Source: UBA10908 sp964608965 (GTDB lineage Bacteria; Bacillota; Clostridia; Peptostreptococcales; Anaerovoracaceae). Taken from it: a stretch of 64,000 bases of DNA. Within the stretch, counting starts at the first letter, position 1, and each line of letters opens with the position of its first letter. Position numbers and translations under genes: made by a program. This document shows, in pieces, positions 26,045 to 34,268 of this stretch. The DNA lies in NCBI GenBank assembly GCA_964608965.1, contig CAZSPZ010000001.1:142376-206375 (forward strand), given 5' to 3'. The notes beneath the pieces were generated by a model. That model was not told where the DNA came from, did not search any database, and saw only the letters and a program-made list of their open reading frames with translations.

Positions 26045-27355
26045 TTAAAGCTCGTTCGCTACAACCTGTTCGAGCGTCTGCGCTTTTCTTATTAATTTCA
26101 AATCTCCGGTTTGCGTTAAGAGAACTTCGGGAATCTGGGTATGCGAATTGTAATTGAAGGGAGTCATCGAGGCGCAATAAGCACCTGTTCCACCAATCAC
26201 AAGAATATCGCCGATTTCCGGTTCTGCCATCTTCCGGGTAAAAATGTTATGCTGGCTGTCCAGACATTGAGAATCTCCGCTCTCGCAGCACCTGCCGACA
26301 ACGATTGTTTCGTAATCGGAATTTTTTAAAGAATCCGCATCGTATTCAGAAGAAAGAAGCTTTCCGTCTTTTGATACGACATAAAACGGATGCTGAGACC
26401 CGTACATCAGCGGGCGAGAGTTTATTTCCATACCGCCGTCTACAATGATAAAGTCGAAGCCGTCTTCGCCCGTTTGCTTTTTATCGATTACTGTTGTAAT
26501 CGCATAACCGGAGTTAGCCACGATAAAGGTTCCCGGTTCGATTTCCATCTTAAGTTTCCGGTTGGTTTTTTCAAAAAACTTCTCGATCTGCTGTTTTGCA
26601 TAATCTCCAAGCGCTTTGATGTCCGCAACGATTTCTCCGGGCATTCTGCCTTCCTTTAAGCCTCCGCCAAAACTAACGGTGTCGCAGTCGGGGAAGTATT
26701 TTTCAATGATTCCCAGCTCTAAATCGATGTTCTGCCTCCAAACTTCGGGGTCTCCGCCGGAGCCGATATGAACGTGAACTTCGGTAAACTTTATGTGTTT
26801 TTCTTCTGCATATTGCAGGGCTTGGTCCACATCAGAAAGATGCACGCCGAAGCAGGAATATTTGTCTCCTGTATTGCGGCTTGCGGATTCCCCGGATCCT
26901 ACGCCCGGGTGAATTCTTATGGAAAGATTCAGTTTGTTCGCCTGTGCAAAATCTCCGATGCGATAAAGCTGCTGCATAGAGCACACATTATACTTCAGCC
27001 CGCTCAATATCATCTCTTCCAAATCTTTTCTTTCCTGATGATCCGGTACTTCCTGTGTTGTCAGGAATATCCGGTTCAGCGCAATGCCGGCCATGTGCGC
27101 GCGCTTTGCTTCGTTCAGCGAGCTGGCATCGATCATAAGCCCTTGACCGCTCACGATTTTCAAAAGGGATTTGCTGGAATTTGCTTTCATTGCGTAGCGA
27201 ACGGTGAGACCGTACGCATTGGGCATCGATAAAGCGGCTTTGCACTTTTCGATAATCTGGCTTTCATCGTATAAATAAATTGGGGTGCCATAATCTTCTC
27301 TTGCTTTCAAAATCATCTCTGGGTCCAATTTGCAGAAATTGTTCAATTCGTTCAT
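26045..27355 (-). CDS. Diaminopimelate decarboxylase-type PLP enzyme
   Basis: A fold-III PLP decarboxylase of about 436 residues. The PLP Lys is in VRYAMKANSSKSLL, the glycine-rich phosphate loop is VSFGGGL, and the active-site CESGD motif is present in GRCCESGDSQC. GAYCASMTPFNYN is the conserved C-terminal tyrosine segment. It belongs with diaminopimelate decarboxylases (LysA), although the spacing and extras differ from canonical LysA and no other lysine genes are nearby, so ornithine- or carboxynorspermidine-type substrates are possible. I use ATG 27353-27355; a GTG four codons upstream is also in frame. It has its own promoter. Confidence 0.82.
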   Translation of the reverse strand: MNELNNFCKLDPEMILKAREDYGTPIYLYDESQIIEKCKAALSMPNAYGLTVRYAMKANSSKSLLKIVSGQGLMIDASSLNEAKRAHMAGIALNRIFLTTQEVPDHQERKDLEEMILSGLKYNVCSMQQLYRIGDFAQANKLNLSIRIHPGVGSGESASRNTGDKYSCFGVHLSDVDQALQYAEEKHIKFTEVHVHIGSGGDPEVWRQNIDLELGIIEKYFPDCDTVSFGGGLKEGRMPGEIVADIKALGDYAKQQIEKFFEKTNRKLKMEIEPGTFIVANSGYAITTVIDKKQTGEDGFDFIIVDGGMEINSRPLMYGSQHPFYVVSKDGKLLSSEYDADSLKNSDYETIVVGRCCESGDSQCLDSQHNIFTRKMAEPEIGDILVIGGTGAYCASMTPFNYNSHTQIPEVLLTQTGDLKLIRKAQTLEQVVANEL

Positions 27356-27402
27356 AACTACTCTCACTTTCTAATACAACGATGCATTAACAATGCTTCA
27401 AT

Positions 27403-27431
27403 ATTATATCTATTCTCTTGCCATATTACAA
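27403..27431 (-). promoter_or_regulatory. Promoter for the LysA-type gene
   Basis: On the minus strand TTGTAA (27426-27431) and perfect TATAAT (27403-27408) are separated by 17 bases. The -35 overlaps the stop codon of the upstream U32 peptidase gene. Confidence 0.78.
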
Positions 27432-28628
27432 GACAGCTCTTCTCTTTCGAAACAAATCTCCGGGCAATATTCCCTGCGGGGCATTGATGCGAAATACACG
27501 CATGGGCGTATTGGAAACAGTCTGTTCTTTTCCTTCGGCATCAATCATTTGAACGACGAGAAAAGGTTTTCCGATTTTTCCGGGGGAAACGACTTCTAAA
27601 GTGTCTCCGACGCGAAAATAATTGCGGGTTTGTATGGAGACATAGCCATCTTTTGACGGTTCCAATGCTGTTGCTATAAATGTCCAATCCCGAACATATC
27701 CGCCGGTGTCGGGGGCAAGAGCCGAAGAATCTCCCAAGTAAAAACCACTGCAATAAGGTCTGTGACTTGTGGTATCCAGCTCATTTTTCAGAAGGTTGAT
27801 CGGGGCCGCATTATCAATCGCCATCCTATAAGCGTTTACTGTAATGCCTATAAAATAGGGAGTACGCATGCGGCCTTCGATTTTAAACGAAGAGATCCCC
27901 GCTTCCTGAAGTTTATCCAGAAATTCAATGCAGCACAATTCTTTTGAACTCAATATCGCTGTTCCGTTTTCACTTTCTTCGATTTCAAAATACTCACCCG
28001 GACGCTTCTCCTCCGATAAGTGATAGCTCCAGCGGCAGGATTGTGCGCATTCGCCGCGATTTCCGCTTCGCCCGGTAAGGAATGCGCTGATAAGGCATCT
28101 GCCCGAATACGACATGCACATCGCTCCATGAACAAACGCTTCCAATTCCAATCCTTTTGGTGCCTTGGACCGAAGTTCTGCTATTTTTTCTATAGAGAGC
28201 TCCCTTGCCAGGACGATTCTTTTCACTCCAAGATTGTAATAAACTTCTGCAGCTTTATAATTCATGCAGTTAGCCTGGGTGCTTAAGTGAACCTCCAAGT
28301 CCGGTACACTGCTTTTTATTTCGGCAATTACGCCGATATCAGAAACGATCACCGCATCTGTGCCTGCTTCATATAATGTTCGGGCATATTCCCCAAGCAT
28401 GGGAATTTCGTTATTATTGGCAAAGCTGTTCACGGTAACATATATTCTTTTTCCTGCTGCATGGACCGTGGAAACCGCTTTGGATAGGGTGTCCGCGTCA
28501 AAGCCCGCAGATCCTGCGCGCAGCTGCATAAACGAACCTCCGCAATAAATTGCATCGGCACCGTATTTCAAGGCAGTCAAGACGCCTTCCATGTCGCCGG
28601 CAGGAGCCAGCAGTTCGGGTTTATTCAT
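27426..28628 (-). CDS. U32-family peptidase (TrhP-like)
   Basis: A U32 protein of about 400 residues. It begins PELLAPAGDMEGVLTALKYGADAIYCGG, the family signature. It carries the Cys-rich block MCMSYSGRCLISAFLTGRSGNRGECAQSCRW, thought to bind an iron-sulfur cluster, and ends with a beta-barrel domain. Characterised relatives of this length help to hydroxylate tRNA uridine (TrhP) rather than cleave proteins; that role is inferred. The start is ATG 28626-28628, 9 bases after AGAGAGG on the minus strand. It is divergent from the SDR pair. Confidence 0.88.
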   Translation of the reverse strand: MNKPELLAPAGDMEGVLTALKYGADAIYCGGSFMQLRAGSAGFDADTLSKAVSTVHAAGKRIYVTVNSFANNNEIPMLGEYARTLYEAGTDAVIVSDIGVIAEIKSSVPDLEVHLSTQANCMNYKAAEVYYNLGVKRIVLARELSIEKIAELRSKAPKGLELEAFVHGAMCMSYSGRCLISAFLTGRSGNRGECAQSCRWSYHLSEEKRPGEYFEIEESENGTAILSSKELCCIEFLDKLQEAGISSFKIEGRMRTPYFIGITVNAYRMAIDNAAPINLLKNELDTTSHRPYCSGFYLGDSSALAPDTGGYVRDWTFIATALEPSKDGYVSIQTRNYFRVGDTLEVVSPGKIGKPFLVVQMIDAEGKEQTVSNTPMRVFRINAPQGILPGDLFRKRRAVL

Positions 28629-28704
28629 CGATATCATCCTCTCTTTGAATTCTAATCCTATCACAAGAAAGCTTGTTATGCAAAGCTTATGGCGGCGTAT
28701 TACA

Positions 28705-28733
28705 TTGACGGTAAGGCTTATCGGTGATAAAAT
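28705..28733 (+). promoter_or_regulatory. Promoter of the SDR gene pair
   Basis: TTGACG (28705-28710) and TAAAAT (28728-28733) with 17 bases between. The start site near 28740 leaves a leader of about 80 bases that contains a terminator-like hairpin. Confidence 0.7.
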
Positions 28734-28753
28734 TTACACATTCATTGTAACGT

Positions 28754-28795
28754 GCAAAGCAACTGGAAATGAAAGTTGCTGCTTTGTTGTTTTTT
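28754..28795 (+). terminator. Terminator-like hairpin in the SDR leader
   Basis: GCAAAGCAAC (28754-28763) pairs with GTTGCtGCTTTG (28775-28786, one or two bulged bases), followed by TTGTTTTTT. It lies between the promoter and the ribosome site of the first SDR gene, so it may attenuate expression. No known riboswitch motif is recognised. Confidence 0.55.
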
Positions 28796-28821
28796 CAGGC
28801 ATAATTAGTAGGAGGACTGGC

Positions 28822-29547
28822 ATGATGAAAGGAAAAATCGCAGTAGTTACAGGAGCAGCAAAGGGTATCGGTCGGGCTACGGCCATCGAACTTGCCGCTA
28901 AAGGGGCAAAGGTTTACGCCAACGGTCGTAACCTGGAAAGTTTAGAAGATATCATGAAAGAAGCTGCAGAAAAGGGATTGGATATAGTGCCTTTGCCTTT
29001 TGATGTTTCCAAGGAGGCAGAAGTCGTTAAAAGTTTCAGCGCGCTCCCTCGCATCGATTACTTGGTGAACAATGCTGCGGTGTGTCCCCACATATCGTAC
29101 GAGAACCTTAAAGAGGAGCACTGGGATTTAATTTTCAGCGTCAACGTAAAAGGCACTTTCTTTTGCACAAAATATGCTATAGAAAAAATGACGGAGCCCG
29201 GCGCAGGCATTGTCAATATATCCTCCGGCGCAGGGAAAACCGGCGGCGCATTTGTCGGTATGCCCTATGCCACATCCAAAGCGGCCATCAACAATATGAC
29301 CATGGCTTTCGCAAAGAGAATGGCTCCCAAAGGAATTCGAGTCAATGCGGTCTCTCCCGGTTTTGTGGAGACGAGAATATTAGACGAGATGCCGATTCCA
29401 AGAGATGTCATCAGAGCGGATATCCCCCTGGGCCGGATCGGCACTCCGGAAGATATCGCAAAGTTCGTAAGTTTTGTTCTTTCAGATGATTCCTCCTTTA
29501 TGACAGGGCAGGTCATTGAAGTGAACGGTGGAGACGTGATGTATTAA
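28822..29547 (+). CDS. SDR-family oxidoreductase
   Basis: A classical short-chain dehydrogenase of 241 residues. The NAD(P) loop is TGAAKGIGRA near 10-19, followed by NNAAV, the catalytic Ser region IVNISSGAGKTGG and the YATSK motif (Tyr and Lys of the active site). The C-terminus ends in MTGQVIEVNGGDVMY, like FabG-type reductases, but the substrate is unknown. ATG 28822 follows AGGAGG (28810-28815). A long in-frame reading from 28591 runs through the promoter and is rejected. It forms a pair with the next SDR gene 29 bases away. Confidence 0.88.
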   Translation: MMKGKIAVVTGAAKGIGRATAIELAAKGAKVYANGRNLESLEDIMKEAAEKGLDIVPLPFDVSKEAEVVKSFSALPRIDYLVNNAAVCPHISYENLKEEHWDLIFSVNVKGTFFCTKYAIEKMTEPGAGIVNISSGAGKTGGAFVGMPYATSKAAINNMTMAFAKRMAPKGIRVNAVSPGFVETRILDEMPIPRDVIRADIPLGRIGTPEDIAKFVSFVLSDDSSFMTGQVIEVNGGDVMY

Positions 29548-29576
29548 TTCGCGCGGAACATAGAGGAGGATACTAG

Positions 29577-30323
29577 ATGTCTGATAATAAGAAAGTTGCG
29601 TTCATCACCGGCGGAGCAACCGGTATCGGAAAAGGCTGCGTGCTGAAATTCCTGGAAAACGGCTACCGGGTCGCCACGATGGGCAGAAGCCCTGCAAAAC
29701 TCGAAGAAATGGCTAAGGAAGCAAACAGCGAAGATTTGATATATTTTCAAGGCGATATTTCCAAGCAGAATCAAGTGAACGCTATCGTGGATCAAGTAAT
29801 AGAGCGCTGGGGGCGTCTGGACGCCGTTGTAAACAATGCGGGAATCTGTACAAGCATACCATTTATTGATATGACCGCAGAGCAGTACGACGAAGTAATT
29901 CAAGTGAATCAATACGGCACGTTCTACGGCATGCAGGCGGCTGCGCGAAAGATGATCGAACTGAAAATCAAGGGCGTTATCCTGAACGTATCCAGTGTAT
30001 TTGCCGAAGTGGCCAGCACGAATATCATCCATTACCATTCCAGCAAGGGTGCAATTTCCATGATGTCCAAAGCAGCCGCTTTGGAGTTGGCTCCCTACGG
30101 CATCAGGGTTTTAGCGGTGGCTCCCGGAGTCATCGACACGCCGATGCTGGATATCGACAAGCAGAGAGGCACGTGGGATGAAATTCAAACAAACCACATG
30201 CGTGGCCGTGCGCTCACCACAGAGGAAGTGGCTGATGTGATTGCTTTCCTTTGTTCGGATAAAGCCTACGGAATGAACGGTTGCGTCGTACCCATCGACG
30301 ACGGTTTACTTACGAAATATTAA
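29577..30323 (+). CDS. SDR-family oxidoreductase
   Basis: A second classical SDR of 248 residues: TGGATGIGKG cofactor loop, VVNNAGIC, catalytic NVSSVFAEVAS and Y-H-S-S-K active-site motif. It is clearly related to its upstream neighbour but not a recent duplicate, since the sequences differ widely. The ribosome site GAGGAGG precedes the ATG. The last segment MNGCVVPIDDGLLTKY is the usual C-terminal strand. The two SDRs probably act on related substrates. Confidence 0.88.
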   Translation: MSDNKKVAFITGGATGIGKGCVLKFLENGYRVATMGRSPAKLEEMAKEANSEDLIYFQGDISKQNQVNAIVDQVIERWGRLDAVVNNAGICTSIPFIDMTAEQYDEVIQVNQYGTFYGMQAAARKMIELKIKGVILNVSSVFAEVASTNIIHYHSSKGAISMMSKAAALELAPYGIRVLAVAPGVIDTPMLDIDKQRGTWDEIQTNHMRGRALTTEEVADVIAFLCSDKAYGMNGCVVPIDDGLLTKY

Positions 30324-30330
30324 ATTTTAT

Positions 30331-30377
30331 GACCTCCCTGCAGGATACTTGTAAAGGGATTGCAGGGAGGTCCTTTT
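30331..30377 (+). terminator. Intrinsic terminator after the SDR pair
   Basis: A perfect 12-bp inverted repeat, GACCTCCCTGCA (30331-30342) with TGCAGGGAGGTC (30361-30372), followed by CTTTT. It separates the SDR genes from the long U32 gene. Confidence 0.82.
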
Positions 30378-30408
30378 AAGCGGAATAATCCAAGAAAGGG
30401 TGCCCGAT

Positions 30409-32460
30409 TTGTATAATGACAGGAAGCCGGAAATACTGGCTCCGGCCGGTGGAAGAGAACAATTAATAGCTGCTGTGCGCTCCGGAGCAGATGCGGTATA
30501 TCTGGGACTGACAAGTTTCAGCGCCCGGCAAAATGCAAAGAACTTCGAAGCGGAAAACTTGCGCGATACGGTTAAATATTGCCATGATCGAGGCGTTAAA
30601 GTCTATCTTGCTTTAAATACCTTAATCACCGACGAAGAAGCCCAAGATGCAGAGAAAGCTTTAAATATTGCAGCGGAAGCCCGGGTGGATGCTTTGATTG
30701 TTCAGGATTTTGCCATCGCAAAATCAGCAAAGCTTCATTATCCGGCCATTCCTTTATTTGCTTCGACACAGATGGCGGTTCACAATGTTGCCGGTGCGAA
30801 AGAACTGAAAGCCTTGGGTTTTTCCCGTGTTGTTTTAGCTAGGGAACTTTCTATGGAAGAGATCAGGGAAATTGTCCGGGAAGCCGATATTCAAGCGGAA
30901 GTTTTTGTTCACGGCGCTCACTGCATGAGTGTTTCGGGCAACTGTTATTTGTCTTCCATTATAGGAGGGCGCAGCGGAAACAGAGGTCTGTGTGCCCAAC
31001 CTTGCCGTTTAAACTTTCAGGCAGACGGCAAAGAATATGCACTTTCTCTTAAAGATTTATCCTACATATCTCATTTGCGCGAACTCGCGGAAGCAGGAGT
31101 CTGCTCCTTCAAAATTGAAGGTCGGATGAAGCGCGCAGAATATGTGGCGGCCGCTGTTACCGCATGTAAAAATGCCTTGGAAGGAACTCCTGTGGATACG
31201 CAGACATTGCAGGCTGTGTTTTCACGAAGTGGTTTTACTGATGGGTATTTAACCGGGCAAAGAGGCCCGGACATGTTTGGATATCGTACAAAGGAAGATG
31301 TGCTTGCAGCACCCGCAGTGCTGGATCAAATCGCACAGACATACAAAGAGGAGGAAAACCGTGTCGCTATCGATGTATTTTTGAAAGCGATGGCCGATGT
31401 CCCTTCGGAATTATCCGTGTCGGATGGCGAGCATCATGTGGTCGTTACCGGAGAAATTCCGGAAACGGCAATCAATGTGGAACTTTCGCAGGAACAGGCT
31501 GAACGCAATATCGGAAAAACCGGCGGCACTCCGTTTTATATGAAAAGATTTTCCTCCATCATCGACGGAGGCTTGATGCTTTCGGCCGCCCAGCTTAACG
31601 CGCTTCGGCGTAAAGCTTTGGACGAACTGACCCGGCAGCGCAACGAAACCGTGGCCTGGCGGAGAGTAGATGCGCCCAAGGAAAAACTGCCGGTCTATAA
31701 ACATCCGTCAAAAAGCGAAATCAGACTGCGCTTCGAAACTGCAGCGCAAATGTTCCCCGAGGCAAAAGAAAAGACAATCATTCTGCCTGTTTGGGAAATA
31801 GAAAAGAATTTATCGCTGATAGTAGAATTTGGCAATCGGCTGATCGGGGAGATTCCTTCTCTGGTATTCCCGGAGGACGAAGAATCAACGATAGTCAGAC
31901 TGCAGGCCTTGTACGATGCGGGACTGCGCCATGTTATGTGCGACAATATCGGGGCGGTTCATTTTGCCCGGGAAATAGGGTTTTTCATGCATGGAGGCCC
32001 CTCGCTGAACGTTTTAAATTCAAGTGCGCTCGAGCAGTTTAAGGCGCTTGGCTTAACCGACGCAACGCTTTCTTTCGAGCTTGCATTCGCCAAGGTCCGT
32101 AAACTGAAGGGCGACTTGCCAAGAGGCGTTTTGGGGTACGGCTTTTTACCGTTAATGAAGCTTCGCGCCTGCCCAGCAAAATCCTCTCAAGGTTGTATGG
32201 ATTGCAACGGAACCAGAGTGATTACCGATCGAAAAAAGCAAGACTTTACTTTGATATGCAGGGACAGGAAATATTCTGAACTGTTGAATATCGTTCCCTT
32301 ATATGTGGCGGATAAAGCAATTCCGCCTGTTGATTTTGAGACATTGTATTTTACGACAGAGGATTCGGAGCATTGTCGATATATCACAAGAATATACGAA
32401 GAAAAAGTCGAACCCAATTTCCGAAGAACCGGAGGCTTGTATTACAGAGACTTGCTTTAG
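30409..32460 (+). CDS. Long U32-family peptidase-like protein
   Basis: A protein of about 683 residues with an N-terminal U32 domain (PEILAPAGGREQLIAAVRSGADAVYLG) and the Cys-rich block HCMSVSGNCYLSSIIGGRSGNRGLCAQPCRL. A long C-terminal extension carries a second Cys set in CPAKSSQGCMDCNGTRVITDRK. The layout resembles the RlhA/collagenase-like branch, where the characterised member hydroxylates a 23S rRNA cytidine; that function is inferred. TTG 30409 sits 9 bases after AGAAAGG (30393-30399); GTG 30400 is in frame but directly touches the ribosome site. It is a second U32 gene within 3 kb of the first. Confidence 0.85.
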   Translation: MYNDRKPEILAPAGGREQLIAAVRSGADAVYLGLTSFSARQNAKNFEAENLRDTVKYCHDRGVKVYLALNTLITDEEAQDAEKALNIAAEARVDALIVQDFAIAKSAKLHYPAIPLFASTQMAVHNVAGAKELKALGFSRVVLARELSMEEIREIVREADIQAEVFVHGAHCMSVSGNCYLSSIIGGRSGNRGLCAQPCRLNFQADGKEYALSLKDLSYISHLRELAEAGVCSFKIEGRMKRAEYVAAAVTACKNALEGTPVDTQTLQAVFSRSGFTDGYLTGQRGPDMFGYRTKEDVLAAPAVLDQIAQTYKEEENRVAIDVFLKAMADVPSELSVSDGEHHVVVTGEIPETAINVELSQEQAERNIGKTGGTPFYMKRFSSIIDGGLMLSAAQLNALRRKALDELTRQRNETVAWRRVDAPKEKLPVYKHPSKSEIRLRFETAAQMFPEAKEKTIILPVWEIEKNLSLIVEFGNRLIGEIPSLVFPEDEESTIVRLQALYDAGLRHVMCDNIGAVHFAREIGFFMHGGPSLNVLNSSALEQFKALGLTDATLSFELAFAKVRKLKGDLPRGVLGYGFLPLMKLRACPAKSSQGCMDCNGTRVITDRKKQDFTLICRDRKYSELLNIVPLYVADKAIPPVDFETLYFTTEDSEHCRYITRIYEEKVEPNFRRTGGLYYRDLL

Positions 32461-32537
32461 ATTGTTTCGTTATATAAGGATAAACAAAGATTAGTTATAT
32501 TTTCGCGTGGCGACAATATTTTATAAAGGAGTAAACT

Positions 32538-32876
32538 ATGAAAAATACGTTGATTGTAATTTCCGCAGAGACCATGGGTGCAGGGGATGACACTTTAGGG
32601 AAGCTGTTGATGAAAAATTTTATTTTTTCCATTACCCAGTTGGAACAGTTACCGAAAGCTATGGTCTTTTACAACAGCGGCGCTTATCTTACCGTGGAAG
32701 GATCGGCTTCTTTGGAGGATCTTTTGACGCTCGAAAGGGCCGGTGTCGAAATAGGAACTTGCGGAACTTGTCTGAAAACATTCGGAATAGAAGAGAAACT
32801 TAAAGTAGGAGCCGTCACCAATATGTATTCGATCCTTGAAAAGCAGATGACAGCGGACCATGTGGTACGACCGTAA
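32538..32876 (+). CDS. YedF-like selenium metabolism protein (DsrE-fold domain only)
   Basis: A 112-residue protein matching the C-terminal DsrE-like domain of YedF: TMGAGDDTLGKLLMKNF, AMVFYNSGAYLTVEGS, IGTCGTCLKTFGIEEKLKVGAVTNMYSILE. The conserved CGTC pair is present. The N-terminal TusA-like domain of full YedF is absent. YedF proteins co-occur with selenium utilisation genes, but their biochemistry is not settled. The gene is followed after 13 bases by a cysteine-desulfurase-like gene and then a DUF3343 gene, a combination linked to selenium or persulfide transfer. Confidence 0.85.
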   Translation: MKNTLIVISAETMGAGDDTLGKLLMKNFIFSITQLEQLPKAMVFYNSGAYLTVEGSASLEDLLTLERAGVEIGTCGTCLKTFGIEEKLKVGAVTNMYSILEKQMTADHVVRP

Positions 32877-32889
32877 AAAAGAGAGTATG

Positions 32890-34020
32890 ATGATATATTT
32901 TGATAATTCAGCCACCACCATGCAGAAGCCTTCCCAGGTAGCGGAGGCCGTTTACTATGCCATTAATCACTTTGGAGGAGCTTCCCGGAGCGCGCATCAA
33001 GCTGCGATGGCTGCAAACAGGGCGATATACAGCGCCAGAGAAAAAGTCGGGGCGTTGCTTGGAGCGAATCCCATGCAAGTGGTTTTTACGTCCAATGCCT
33101 CGGAAAGTCTCAACTTGGCGATTTTCGGACTCTTTAAACCGGGCGATCATGTGATAACCACCGCACTTGAGCATAATTCGGTGCTGAGACCTCTGTATCT
33201 TATGAAAAAGAAGGGGATGGAGCTCACCATTATTCCGGCGGACAGCAAAGGGAATATTCAATACGAAGACTTTGCCGCCTGTATGCAGGCCAACACAAAA
33301 GCGATTATCTGCACGCATGCTTCCAATCTTACGGGAAATGTACTGGATATCGAGCGAATAAGCCGTATTGCCCACAGCAATCATCTGCTTTTTATTGTAG
33401 ATGCATCCCAGACCGCGGGGCTGTTGGACATAGATGTCGGCAAGCAGAAAATAGACGTACTATGCTTTACCGGGCATAAGAGTTTATATGGGCCGCAGGG
33501 AACCGGCGGCTTATGTGTGGCAGACCATGTGCATATCGATCCATTGAAAGTAGGCGGGAGCGGAACAGACAGTTTTTCATCTGTTCATCCTGTTTCCATG
33601 CCCGAAGCGCTGGAGGCCGGAACCCCCAACGGACATGGAATTGCAGGTCTTTCAGCCGCGATAGACTATATCCAGGCAGAAGGTATCGCCAAAATTCGCG
33701 AGCGAACCTGTATGCTTGCGCGATTGTTTTACGAGGAAGTCAGGCTCATTCAAGGTGTAACGGTATACGGTGATTTTACGCAAGAAGTCAGAGCACCCAT
33801 TGTGACTTTAAATATTTGTGATGTCGAATCTTCCGAAGTGGCGGAAATTCTTGACAGAGATTATGGCATTTGTGTTCGCTCGGGCGCTCACTGCGCACCT
33901 TTGATGCACATGGCTCTTGGCACCAAATTGCAGGGAGCTGTTCGATTCAGCTTTTCTCATTTCAACACGGAAGCGGAAATCCAAATCGGTATAGATGCAC
34001 TTAAGGAATTGGCAAAATGA
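32890..34020 (+). CDS. Cysteine desulfurase-like aminotransferase V protein
   Basis: A PLP-dependent protein of 376 residues. It opens with IYFDNSATTMQKP, has the SNASESLNLAI cofactor segment, PLP Lys in CFTGHKSLYGPQG, and a putative catalytic Cys in VRSGAHCAPLMH, as in SufS/CsdA-type desulfurases and selenocysteine lyases. Flanking YedF-like and DUF3343 genes suggest that the released sulfur or selenium goes to those carriers. Tandem ATGs lie at 32887 and 32890; I use the second because it is better spaced from GAGAG. The stop overlaps the next start by 4 bases. Confidence 0.88.
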   Translation: MIYFDNSATTMQKPSQVAEAVYYAINHFGGASRSAHQAAMAANRAIYSAREKVGALLGANPMQVVFTSNASESLNLAIFGLFKPGDHVITTALEHNSVLRPLYLMKKKGMELTIIPADSKGNIQYEDFAACMQANTKAIICTHASNLTGNVLDIERISRIAHSNHLLFIVDASQTAGLLDIDVGKQKIDVLCFTGHKSLYGPQGTGGLCVADHVHIDPLKVGGSGTDSFSSVHPVSMPEALEAGTPNGHGIAGLSAAIDYIQAEGIAKIRERTCMLARLFYEEVRLIQGVTVYGDFTQEVRAPIVTLNICDVESSEVAEILDRDYGICVRSGAHCAPLMHMALGTKLQGAVRFSFSHFNTEAEIQIGIDALKELAK

Positions 34021-34256
34021 GAAAAAAGTCTGCGAAAATAGTAATAACCTTTCCAAACACATCGGCTGCGATGGCTTTGGATTCTGTCTATACTCCTGCG
34101 ATGGGCCCGGGAAAGCTTATTCCCGTACCCGGTCAAATTGCCGCAGGCTGCGGCCTTGCGTGGTGCGATCTTCCGTCATCTGAAGAATATCTCCGTAAAA
34201 TAATGGAGGAAAAAGGGATTCCTTTCTCCTCCATCGATTATTTGGATATGTACTGA
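34017..34256 (+). CDS. DUF3343 putative Se/S carrier-like protein
   Basis: A 79-residue protein of the DUF3343 family. The motif AAGCGLAWCD with two Cys and the ending SSIDYLDMY are visible. The family is annotated as putative Se/S carrier protein-like and occurs with YedF and cysteine desulfurases. Its ATG overlaps the desulfurase stop (ATGA), so the two are translationally coupled. It converges with the M20 peptidase gene; only 12 bases separate the stops. Confidence 0.85.
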   Translation: MRKKSAKIVITFPNTSAAMALDSVYTPAMGPGKLIPVPGQIAAGCGLAWCDLPSSEEYLRKIMEEKGIPFSSIDYLDMY

Positions 34257-34268
34257 GTCTTTTCTGTG

